This document shows positions 25,460-33,751 of a DNA stretch of 50,163 bases, in pieces. The position numbers were made by a program, and so were the translations under genes. The notes under the pieces are model-generated. The model was not told where the DNA came from. It was given only the letters and a program-made list of their open reading frames with translations, and made no database searches. Source of the stretch: Streptomyces sporangiiformans (GTDB lineage: Bacteria; Actinomycetota; Actinomycetes; Streptomycetales; Streptomycetaceae). The stretch spans positions 3,491-53,653 of the forward strand of contig NZ_VCHX02000133.1 of the NCBI RefSeq assembly GCF_005768555.2, given 5' to 3'. Position 1 is the first letter of the stretch, and every line of letters starts with the position of its first letter.

Positions 25460-27514
25460 GTGTCCAAACTGACCGACGTGCCCAAGCGGATCCTCATCGG
25501 GCGCGCACTGCGTAGTGACCGGCTCGGAGAAACGCTCCTGCCGAAACGCATCGCACTCCCAGTGTTCGCCTCCGACCCGCTGTCCTCCGTGGCGTACGCA
25601 CCTGGAGAAGTGCTCCTGGTCCTCTCCGTCGCGGGTGTGTCGGCCTACCACTTCAGCCCCTGGATCGCGGTCGCGGTCGTCGTGCTGATGTTCACGGTGG
25701 TGGCCTCGTACCGGCAGAACGTGCACGCGTATCCGAGCGGCGGCGGCGACTACGAGGTGGCCAACACCAACCTCGGCCCCAAGGCCGGCCTCACCGTCGC
25801 CAGCGCGCTGCTCGTCGACTACGTACTCACCGTCGCCGTGTCCATCTCCTCCGGCATCGAGAACCTCGGCTCCGCGGTCCCCTTCGTGATCGAGAACAAG
25901 GTCCTCTGCGCGATCGGCGTCATCGTGCTGCTCACGCTGATGAACCTGCGCGGGGTCAGGGAGTCCGGGACGCTCTTCGCGATTCCGACGTACGTCTTCG
26001 TGGCGGGCGTCTTCGCGATGATCGCCTGGGGTGCGTTCCGCGGCGTAATCCTCGACGACACCATGAAGGCGCCGACCGCCGACTTCCACATCAAGGCCGA
26101 GCATCAAGGGCTCGCGGGCTTCGCGCTCGTCTTCCTGATGCTGCGTGCCTTCTCCTCCGGCTGTGCGGCGCTCACCGGTGTCGAGGCGATCAGCAACGGC
26201 GTCCCGGCCTTCCGCAAGCCCAAGTCCAAGAACGCGGCGACCACACTCGCGATGATGGGCCTGCTCGCGGTCACCATGTTCTGCGGCATCATCGGCCTGG
26301 CCATGGCGACGAACGTCCGCATGGCCGAGCACCCGGCGAGCGACCTGCTGAGGAACGGCGTCGCGGTCGGCAGCGACTATGTGCAGAATCCGGTGATCTC
26401 GCAGGTCGCCGAGGCGGTGTTCGGCGACGGCAGCTTCATGTTCATCCTGCTCGCCGCGGCCACCGCGCTGGTCCTCTTCCTCGCGGCCAACACGGCGTAC
26501 AACGGCTTCCCGCTGCTCGGCTCGATCCTCGCGCAGGACCGCTATCTGCCGCGCCAGTTGCACACCCGCGGCGACCGCCTCGCCTTCTCGAACGGCATCG
26601 TGCTGCTCGCCGGTGCGGCCGCCCTGCTGGTGTGGATCTACGGCGCGGACTCGACCCGGCTGATCCAGCTCTACATCGTCGGCGTCTTCGTCTCCTTCAC
26701 GCTCAGCCAGACCGGCATGGTCCGGCACTGGAACCGCCATCTGGCCACCGAGCGGGACCCGGCCGTGCGTCGCCGTATGCACCGCTCCCGGGCGATCAAC
26801 ACCTTCGGCGCCTTCTTCACCGGGCTTGTGCTGGTCGTCGTGCTGGTCACCAAGTTCACGCACGGAGCCTGGGTCGCGCTGGTCGGCATGGTGATCTTCT
26901 ACGCGACCATGTCGGCGATCCGTAAGCACTACGACCGGGTCTCCGAGGAGATCGCCGCGCCCGATGGACCGAGCGACGACGTCGTACGCCCCTCGCGCGT
27001 CCACTCCGTCCTGCTGATCTCGAAGATCCACCGGCCGACGCTGCGGGCCCTGGCCTACGCCAAGCTGATGCGCTCGCACACCCTGGAGGCGCTCAGCGTC
27101 AACGTCGACCCGGCCGAGACCAAGGCGCTCCAGGAGGAGTGGGAGCGGCGCGGCATCGACGTACCGCTCAAGGTCCTGGACTCGCCGTACCGCGAGATCA
27201 CGCGGCCGATCATCGAGTACGTGAAGGGGCTGCGCCGGGATTCGCCGCGCGACGCGGTCTCCGTGATCATCCCCGAGTACGTCGTCGGCCACTGGTACGA
27301 GCACCTGCTGCACAACCAGAGCGCCCTGCGGCTCAAGGGGCGCCTGCTGTTCACGCCGGGTGTGATGGTGACGTCCGTGCCGTATCAGCTGGAGTCCTCC
27401 GAGGTGGCCAAGAAGCGGGCCCGCAAGCGCCAGGAGTGGAACGCTCCGGGCGCCGTGCGACGCGGGCCGGCGCAGGAGCGGACCACCAAGGAGCCCAGCG
27501 AGTCCAAGGGTTGA
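25460..27514 (+). CDS. KimA-like APC-superfamily permease (probable potassium importer)
   Basis: The 684-residue protein has about twelve membrane segments followed by a cytoplasmic C-terminal domain of about 200 residues. The N-terminal pattern (RILIGRALRSDRLGET, ASDPLSSVAYAPGEVLLVL, YPSGGGDYEVANTNLG, LLVDYVLTVAVSISSG) closely follows Bacillus subtilis KimA (YdaO), a potassium/proton importer regulated by c-di-AMP. Databases often label such proteins amino acid permeases. The divergent RCK pair supports potassium. The GTG at 25460 is preceded by a -10-like box rather than a Shine-Dalgarno sequence; the longer open frame upstream lacks homology. Confidence 0.85.
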   Translation: MSKLTDVPKRILIGRALRSDRLGETLLPKRIALPVFASDPLSSVAYAPGEVLLVLSVAGVSAYHFSPWIAVAVVVLMFTVVASYRQNVHAYPSGGGDYEVANTNLGPKAGLTVASALLVDYVLTVAVSISSGIENLGSAVPFVIENKVLCAIGVIVLLTLMNLRGVRESGTLFAIPTYVFVAGVFAMIAWGAFRGVILDDTMKAPTADFHIKAEHQGLAGFALVFLMLRAFSSGCAALTGVEAISNGVPAFRKPKSKNAATTLAMMGLLAVTMFCGIIGLAMATNVRMAEHPASDLLRNGVAVGSDYVQNPVISQVAEAVFGDGSFMFILLAAATALVLFLAANTAYNGFPLLGSILAQDRYLPRQLHTRGDRLAFSNGIVLLAGAAALLVWIYGADSTRLIQLYIVGVFVSFTLSQTGMVRHWNRHLATERDPAVRRRMHRSRAINTFGAFFTGLVLVVVLVTKFTHGAWVALVGMVIFYATMSAIRKHYDRVSEEIAAPDGPSDDVVRPSRVHSVLLISKIHRPTLRALAYAKLMRSHTLEALSVNVDPAETKALQEEWERRGIDVPLKVLDSPYREITRPIIEYVKGLRRDSPRDAVSVIIPEYVVGHWYEHLLHNQSALRLKGRLLFTPGVMVTSVPYQLESSEVAKKRARKRQEWNAPGAVRRGPAQERTTKEPSESKG

Positions 27515-27524
27515 CGGACTCGAG

Positions 27525-27554
27525 TCGAACGGCCGGGCGGCGCCCACGTAGACT
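27525..27554 (+). promoter_or_regulatory. Candidate promoter of the RNA methyltransferase gene
   Basis: TCGAAC (27525-27530) and TAGACT (27549-27554) are 18 bp apart, about 50 nt before the ATG at 27606. The -10 fits TAnnnT well; the -35 is a weak match. Confidence 0.35.
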
Positions 27555-27605
27555 GGTGGGCTGTTGTCCGGCTGTTCCCTTTTTCGCACCTGGAGTCACC
27601 CCGCC

Positions 27606-28934
27606 ATGCAGGCAGAACCGAAGAAGTCGCTGGTGGGGCAGGAGTACGAGGTCGAGATCGGCCCCGTCGCCCACGGTGGGCACTGCATCGCCCGTACCGA
27701 CACCGGCCAGGTCCTCTTCGTCCGGCACACGCTGCCCGGCGAGCGGGTCGTCGCGCGTGTCACCGAGGGCGAGGAGGACTCGCGGTTCCTGCGTGCGGAC
27801 GCGGTGACCGTCCTGGAGGCGTCCAAGGACCGCGTCGAGGCGCCCTGCCCGTATGCGGGTCCCGGCCGCTGCGGCGGCTGCGACTGGCAGCACGCCAAGC
27901 CGGGCGCGCAGCGCCGCCTCAAGGGCGAGGTGATCGCCGAGCAGCTGCAGCGACTCGCGGGCCTGACGCCCGAGGAGGCCGGCTGGGACGGCACGGTGAT
28001 GCCCGCCGAGGGCGACAAGCTGCCCGCCGGTGAGGTGCCCGCGTGGCGGACGCGCGTGCAGTACGCGGTGGACGACTCCGGCCGGGCCGGTCTGCGCCGC
28101 CACCGCTCGCACGAGGTCGAGCCCGTCGAGCACTGCATGATCGCCGCTACCGGAGTGACCGAGCTGGGCATCGAGCGGCGCGACTGGTCCGGGATGCAGT
28201 CGATCGAGGCGATCGCGGCGACGGGATCCCAGGACCGCCAGGTGATCCTGACGCCTCGGGCCGGCGCCCGCCTGCCGATCGTGGAGCTGGACAAGCCGGT
28301 CTCCGTCATGCGGGTGGGGGAGAAGGACGGCGGAGTCCACCGCGTCCACGGCCGCCCCTTCGTGCGCGAGCGCGCCGACGACCGTACGTACCGCGTCGGC
28401 AGCGGCGGCTTCTGGCAGGTCCATCCGCAGGCCGCGGACACGCTGGTCAAGGCAGTGATGCAGGGCCTGCTCCCGCGCAAGGGCGAGACGGCGCTCGACC
28501 TGTACTGCGGCGTCGGCCTCTTCGCGGGAGCTCTCGCCGACCGGCTGGGCGACAAGGGCGCGGTCCTCGGCATCGAGTCCGGTAAGCGCGCCGTCGAGGA
28601 CGCCCGGCACAACCTCGAGGCCTTCGAGCGTGTCCGTATCGAACAGGGCAGGGTCGAGGCGGTGCTCCCGCGCACCGGCATCACGGAGGCCGACCTCATC
28701 GTCCTCGACCCGCCTCGCGCGGGCGCCGGCAAGAAGATCGTCCAGCACCTGTCCGGCCTGGGCGCCCGCCGGATCGCCTACGTCGCCTGCGATCCGGCAG
28801 CGCTGGCACGGGACTTGGCGTACTTCCGCGAGGGCGGGTATCGGGTGCGGTCGCTGCGGGCGTTCGACCTTTTTCCGATGACGCATCATGTGGAGTGCGT
28901 GGCTGTGCTGGAGCCGGCGGCTAAGGGCGCCTGA
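27606..28934 (+). CDS. TRAM-domain class I SAM-dependent RNA (uracil-5-)methyltransferase
   Basis: The 442-residue protein has an N-terminal TRAM domain (about 8-65, VGQEYEVEIGPVAHGGHCIAR) and an iron-sulfur Cys set (CPYAGPGRCGGC at about 80-91, with a fourth Cys in EHCMIA). A Rossmann methyltransferase domain follows with DLYCGVGLFAG, IVLDPPRAGAG and the catalytic Cys loop AYVACDPAALARDL. This is the RumA/RlmD-TrmA family, which makes 5-methyluridine in 23S rRNA or tRNA. The ATG at 27606 gives the family-like N-terminus. Confidence 0.9.
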   Translation: MQAEPKKSLVGQEYEVEIGPVAHGGHCIARTDTGQVLFVRHTLPGERVVARVTEGEEDSRFLRADAVTVLEASKDRVEAPCPYAGPGRCGGCDWQHAKPGAQRRLKGEVIAEQLQRLAGLTPEEAGWDGTVMPAEGDKLPAGEVPAWRTRVQYAVDDSGRAGLRRHRSHEVEPVEHCMIAATGVTELGIERRDWSGMQSIEAIAATGSQDRQVILTPRAGARLPIVELDKPVSVMRVGEKDGGVHRVHGRPFVRERADDRTYRVGSGGFWQVHPQAADTLVKAVMQGLLPRKGETALDLYCGVGLFAGALADRLGDKGAVLGIESGKRAVEDARHNLEAFERVRIEQGRVEAVLPRTGITEADLIVLDPPRAGAGKKIVQHLSGLGARRIAYVACDPAALARDLAYFREGGYRVRSLRAFDLFPMTHHVECVAVLEPAAKGA

Positions 28935-28958
28935 CCTGCAGGCTGGCGGTTCGCGCGC

Positions 28959-29003
28959 CGGAGCCGCCGGGCCGCGGCGATTCCGGTCGCGGCCCCGGCT
29001 CCG
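28959..29003 (+). terminator. Long GC-rich hairpin after the methyltransferase gene
   Basis: CGGAGCC (28959-28965) plus GGGCCGCG (28969-28976) pair with CGCGGCCC (28988-28995) plus GGCTCCG (28997-29003), leaving small bulges and an 11-nt loop. It begins 24 nt after the stop codon, a good position for a terminator. Confidence 0.5.
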
Positions 29004-29009
29004 CCCGGG

Positions 29010-29843
29010 AAGACCAGCGGGGGAGCAGGGGCCGACGTCAACGCTGCGGTCGGCGAGAAGTGGGACCAGGCGCAGCAGCTGGACGTGCCCCAGCTGCTGC
29101 GCTGGGACGGCACGGCCTGGACCAACAGCATGACCGGAGCCGAGTCCTTCGCCCGGCCCGCCAGGTCTCCGGCACCGGGAGCAACGTCTGGGTGGTCGGC
29201 ACGGCGAAACAGTCGGTCGACGTACCGGCCGTGGTGCGCCTGAACGGTTCGAGCTGGGCCCCGGTGAGTCTGCCGAGCACGCTCGGCACCGCCAGCCTGC
29301 TGACCGTACAGGTCGTGGCGGCGAACGACGTCTGGGTCGCCGGCTCCGTAGGCACCGGCAGCTCACGCAGATCCCTGGTGATGCGCTGGCACGGATCCTC
29401 GTGGACAGTGCTGCCCGCCCCGTTCGGCACGGCGGTGGGCCAGGTGACCGACCGCGCTGCTCGTCAAGGGCGGCCAGTGCTGGGCCGCGGGGTCGGCCGC
29501 CAACCGGGGCACCGTGGCCGTCTGGAACGGAAGCGCGTGGTCCGCCCGGAACCCGGCTTCCTCCAGCGTGTCCGAGGTCACGCAGCTGGCGGCGTACGGC
29601 ACCACCGAGGTGTGGGTCGCGGGGGCGGGCGTGACGTTGCAGCGCTGGAACGGCTCCGCCTGGTCCGAGGCGGAGGGCCCGCTGGCGGCTCCCCTGACCG
29701 TGGGGGCGCTGGCGACCGGCCCGGACGGCGCCCTGTGGGTCGCCGGCGCCAAGGACACCTCGTCGTCCAGTAGCTACTCCTTCGCCAAGCTCCCATGGCC
29801 GGATGTGGCCCAACTGCCGCCCGGCGAGGCGCAGATGGCATGA
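29010..29843 (+). pseudogene. Frameshifted, N-terminally truncated secreted beta-propeller-like protein gene
   Basis: Three reading-frame segments join into one repeat protein. The first (to about 29160) carries LLRWDGTAWTNSM; the second (about 29160-29455) carries VVRLNGSSWAPV, NDVWVAGSVG and VMRWHGSSWTVL; the third (about 29460-29843) returns to the first frame with AVWNGSAWSARN, TEVWVAGAG and LQRWNGSAWSEA. The recurring W[NDH]GSxW and VWVAG motifs indicate beta-propeller blades. The first frame hits a stop near 29240, so the shifts are needed. No start or signal peptide remains: frame one is closed by the methyltransferase stop. The two shifts compensate each other, so sequencing error should also be excluded. 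Confidence 0.7.
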
Positions 29844-29850
29844 AGAGCGA

Positions 29851-29888
29851 TTGACGCAGACTCTTACGCCTGTAAGCTCGGACTTACA
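29851..29888 (+). promoter_or_regulatory. MMPL promoter with overlapping TGTAAG-N6-CTTACA operator
   Basis: TTGACG (29851-29856) and TAAGCT (29873-29878) are 16 bp apart and lie just ahead of the MMPL gene start at 29908. The inverted repeat TGTAAG-N6-CTTACA (29871-29888) covers the -10 box and the expected transcription start. A second overlapping repeat, CTTAC-N4-GTAAG (29863-29876), uses the same central half-site. An almost identical site precedes the winged-helix regulator gene at 38480-38497, which is the probable repressor. Confidence 0.65.
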
Positions 29889-29907
29889 TGCAAAAGAGAT
29901 CGGTGAC

Positions 29908-32154
29908 GTGAGTAAGGGGTTGAAGACAGTGGAGAAACGCTCGGTCACCGTCAGGGTGGCGAGTTGGAGCGCGGCTCACCCCTGGCGCGCTATCGTCGGC
30001 TGGTTCGTCTTCGTCGCGCTGTGCCTCGGAGCGTCGGCCGCCGTCGGGACCAACAGCGCCACCACCGAGGACTACCGGGTCGGCAAGGCCGGCAAGGCGG
30101 AGGCGATCGCGACGGAGGGCGGCCTGCAGCGCCGGCCGGTCGAGCAGGTCGTCATCGACTCCCCGTCCGGCGCGCTGGACGTGTCCGCGGCCCGGGCCGC
30201 CGCCGCCGATGTCACGGCGCGGATGGACAAGCTCAAGGAGGTCGACCGGGTCGAGAAGCCGGTCCTCTCCCGCAACGGCAAGGTCCTCATGGTCCAGGTC
30301 GTCATGGCGGGCGAGGAGCTCGCCGCACGCAAGAAGGTCGGTCCGCTGGTCGAGCAGACCGCGGCCGTGCAGAAGGCCCACCCCGGCTTACGGGTGCAGC
30401 AGACCGGCGGCCCTTCGATGAGCAAGGGCCTCGACCAGCAGCGCAGTGACGACCTCGCCTTCTCCGAGATGCTCACCCTGCCGGTCACGATCATCACGCT
30501 GATGATCGCCTTCGGTTCGGTGATCGCGGCAGGTGTTCCGGTCCTGCTGGCGCTCTCCTCCATCGCTGCCGCCATGGGCCTGTCCGGCCTCGCCTCGCAC
30601 CTGCTGCCGGACGCAGGTGTCGGCAACAACATCATCCTGCTGATCGGCCTGGCCGTCGGCGTCGACTACTCGCTCTTCTACCTGAAGCGGGACCGCGAGG
30701 AACGGGCCAGGGCCGGCGGCCACCTCGGTTCGCAAGCCGTCGTGGAACTCGCCGCAGCCACCGCCGGCCGGGCCGTCGTGGTCTCCGGTTTCGCGGTGAT
30801 CGTCTCGACCGCGACGCTGTACCTCGCGACCGACGTCATCTTCTCCTCGCTCGCCACCGGCGCCATCATCGTCGTCACGGTCGCCATGGCCAGCTCGCTG
30901 ACGGTCCTGCCCGCCCTGCTGGCCAAGCTCGGTGCCCGCGCCGAGCGCCGTACGGCCCGCCGCGCGGCCCAGGGCAAGCGGGCCCGGGGTCACGGTGGAA
31001 CGAGCAGGACGTGGAACGCGCTGCTGCGGCCCGCGACCCGGCGCCCAGGGATCACCCTGCTGGTCTCGGTGCTCATCATGCTGGGCCTGGCGGCGCCCGC
31101 CCTCGACCTGAAGCTGAGCGTGTTGGGGAGGGACACCTTCTCCCGCGAGATTCCCGCGGTGCAGACCTACGACCGGCTGACCGCCGCCTTCCCGGAGATG
31201 CTCGTCCAGCACCAAGTGGTGGTGCGCGCCGACGCGGACCGCTCACCGCAGGTGGTGAAGGCACTGGAGGACCTGCGTCGACGGGCCCAGGCGGACCCGC
31301 TGTTCGCCAAGGACGCCGAGTTCAAGCTGAGCTCCTCCGGCGACCGGCGGATCACCAGCCTGATGCTCTCCGTGCCGTCCAAACCCAGCTCGCCCCAGGC
31401 GCTCCAGTCGCTCGACCGCGTCCGCGACGACCAGTTGCCCGCGACCGTCGGCAAGGTGCCCGGCGCCGAGGCGTACGTCACCGGTGACATCGCCCGCGAC
31501 GCCGACTACCTGGACCATCAGAACGCCAAGCTCCCGCTGGTCGTCGGCTTCCTGCTGCTGGTGACGTTCGCTGTGACGGTGCTGGCCTTCCGGTCGGTGG
31601 TCATCGGCGTCATCGGCATGGTGCTCAACCTGCTCTCGGCGGCGTCCGCTTTCGGCCTGCTGGTTCTGGTCTTCCAGGGCCAATGGGCGGAGGGCATCCT
31701 CGACTTCCACTCCACCGGAGCGATCGGGGCCCGGGTACCGCTGTTCCTGTTCGTCATCCTCTTCGGGCTGTCGATGGACTACCAGGTCTTCGTGGTCAGC
31801 CGGATCAGGGAGGCGGCCCTGCGCGGCCTGGACACCCGCAGGGCCGTACTGGAGGGGATCGGCAGCTCCGCGGGCGTCGTGACCAGTGCGGCGGTGGTCA
31901 TGGTCACCGTCTTCGCCAGCTTCGTCTTCCTCACCCTGGTCGAGATGAAGCAGATGGGCTTCGTCCTCGCCGCAGCGGTCCTGCTCGACGCCTTCATCGT
32001 GCGGATCATGATCCTGCCGTCCGTCCTGACCCTCCTGGGCGACGCGAGTTGGTGGCCCTCCCGAGGGATGCGGTCGGCGCAGTCACAGCAGACCGGACTG
32101 ACTGGTTCTGAGGCTGGCTCCTTGCACCGTGCACGGGAATCCGGGCGCGTCTGA
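29908..32154 (+). CDS. MMPL family exporter with a TTA codon
   Basis: The 748-residue MMPL transporter has two membrane bundles, with GLAVGVDYSLFYLKRDREER near residue 250 and FGLSMDYQVFVVSRIREA near 620, each holding the conserved Asp-Tyr pair. The frame is open to 29803, but the GTG at 29908 lies just after a promoter/operator and starts near the first basic residues before membrane helix one. Codon 161 (30388-30390) is TTA, rare in Streptomyces and read only by the bldA tRNA. It faces a halogenase pseudogene. It may have exported that locus' product, which is inference. Confidence 0.92.
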   Translation: MSKGLKTVEKRSVTVRVASWSAAHPWRAIVGWFVFVALCLGASAAVGTNSATTEDYRVGKAGKAEAIATEGGLQRRPVEQVVIDSPSGALDVSAARAAAADVTARMDKLKEVDRVEKPVLSRNGKVLMVQVVMAGEELAARKKVGPLVEQTAAVQKAHPGLRVQQTGGPSMSKGLDQQRSDDLAFSEMLTLPVTIITLMIAFGSVIAAGVPVLLALSSIAAAMGLSGLASHLLPDAGVGNNIILLIGLAVGVDYSLFYLKRDREERARAGGHLGSQAVVELAAATAGRAVVVSGFAVIVSTATLYLATDVIFSSLATGAIIVVTVAMASSLTVLPALLAKLGARAERRTARRAAQGKRARGHGGTSRTWNALLRPATRRPGITLLVSVLIMLGLAAPALDLKLSVLGRDTFSREIPAVQTYDRLTAAFPEMLVQHQVVVRADADRSPQVVKALEDLRRRAQADPLFAKDAEFKLSSSGDRRITSLMLSVPSKPSSPQALQSLDRVRDDQLPATVGKVPGAEAYVTGDIARDADYLDHQNAKLPLVVGFLLLVTFAVTVLAFRSVVIGVIGMVLNLLSAASAFGLLVLVFQGQWAEGILDFHSTGAIGARVPLFLFVILFGLSMDYQVFVVSRIREAALRGLDTRRAVLEGIGSSAGVVTSAAVVMVTVFASFVFLTLVEMKQMGFVLAAAVLLDAFIVRIMILPSVLTLLGDASWWPSRGMRSAQSQQTGLTGSEAGSLHRARESGRV

Positions 32155-32229
32155 ACCACGGCTGCAGTTATCGGCAGCCGCGCGAAACGGCCTTCTAATC
32201 CCCCGGGAAGGCCAAATGCTGGGCCGCCC

Positions 32230-33651
32230 ACATTGAGAGCCGCAGCCTGGTCGTGCACCGACTGGAACTCCTTCAGCGCCGCGCTGTCGTCGGCGAGCGC
32301 GAGCGCGGGGGACGGCTTGAGCTCGATGCCGCCCTTCCAGTGCTCGACCCGCTCGGCCAGTCCGTCGGGCAGCTCCCGGGTCTTGGTGTCCTTCCAGTAC
32401 TGCGTGTCGTTGCGCGCGGCGGCGGCGTAGTGCAGGGCCAGGAACTCGCGGACACCGTCCATCACATGGGCGACGGCGCTGTTGTAGCTGTCGCGGTGCA
32501 CCGGGTTCCAGTCGGGTCCGGGGAAGTTCTTGACCAGCTGCTCGGCCGCGTGATGGATGAAGAAGATGCCGGTCGACTCCAGCGGTTCGACGAAGCCGCT
32601 GGTCAGGCCGATCCCCACGCAGTTGTTGACCCAGGAGCGGTTGCTGCGACGCGCATCTTGATGTGGTTGGCCTCGGCGTCGGCCGCGCTCGGGCCCACGA
32701 ACTCGCGCAGGGTGCGCTCGGCCTCGTCGGCGGACAAGTAGTCGCCGGCGTAGACGTACCCGGTGCCGATGCGGCCGTAGAGCGGGATGGTCCAGATCCA
32801 GCCCGCGTCCTGCGCGGTGGCGGTGGTGCAGGGCCGGATGCCCCGCGCCTCCATGTCCTGCGGCACCTGCAGGGCGACCGCGCTGTCGTTGGGCGGGGTG
32901 TTCTGGAAGGAGATGAAGGGCTCCTGCAGGGCCTTGTTGAGCAGACCCCCCCGGAAGCCCGTGCAGTCGATGAACAGATCACCCGTCAGCTCGCCGTGCT
33001 CGGCGGTCACCACGCTGCTGATCCAGCCGCGCTCGTCGAGCTTGACGTCCTTGACGTCGTCGATGATGTGCTTCGCGCCGCGTTCCACCGTGTACGTGGT
33101 GAGGAACTTCGCCAGCAGCGCGGCCTCGAAGTGGTAGGCGTACGGGAACTGGGTCTTCCCCTGGTGCTCCGACATCGTCAGACCCTGGGGCTCTTCGGTG
33201 CCTTCGTCGTACGGCTGCGGCAGCATGGTGCCGCTGAGGTGACGGGGGCTGCGCTCGGCGTCGCAGATGTTGGCCATCACGAAGCAGTCCGTGTCGAACC
33301 GGTCGGTGCGACCGTTCTTGAGCCACCAGTCCGTCAGCGGGAGGCCGTCGACCGACCGCATCTGCTCGAACGGGTAGTAGAAGTGGTGGCCAGGCTTGCG
33401 CCAGTTCTCGAAGCGGACCGCGAGCTTGTACGTGGCGTTGCACGCCGGCATCCAGTCCGATTCCTTGAGTCCGAGAAACTCGAAGAAGTGCGCCGGATAT
33501 CGCTGAACGTGGCTTCGCCGGCGCCGATGGTGCCGACCTTTCCGGATTCGACGAGGGTGAGGTCTATCCGGTCGCCGAAGGCTGCCTTGAGGTACGACGC
33601 GGTCATCCAGCCGGCTGTACCACCACCCACGATCACGACTCTATTGAGCAT
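32230..33651 (-). pseudogene. FAD-dependent tryptophan-halogenase-type gene, two frameshifts, 3' end lost
   Basis: Three frames together give a flavin-dependent halogenase. Frame one (from ATG 33651, with GGAG upstream) has the FAD motif VVIVGGGTAGWMTASYL and GTIGAGEATFSDIR. Frame two (about 33490-32650) has FFEFLGLKESDWMPACNATY, the halogenase WxWxIP motif as GWIWTIPLYGRIGTG, and LFIDCTGFRG. Frame three (about 32645 on) has SWVNNCVGIGLTSGFVEPLE. The shifts lie near 33495 and 32645. Homology fades near 32230 and the frame runs into the antisense of the MMPL gene, so the C-terminus is missing. These enzymes chlorinate tryptophan, pyrrole or phenolic units in antibiotic pathways. This copy is not functional. 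Confidence 0.85.
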
Positions 33652-33751
33652 CGAAAAGCTCCAATTCCGCGACGATATGGTTTCCGATGGGCTTCGACGC
33701 CATAAGAGCGAGCGTAGGTTTGACAAGGCTTCGCCCACCACGTTGTTAAGG

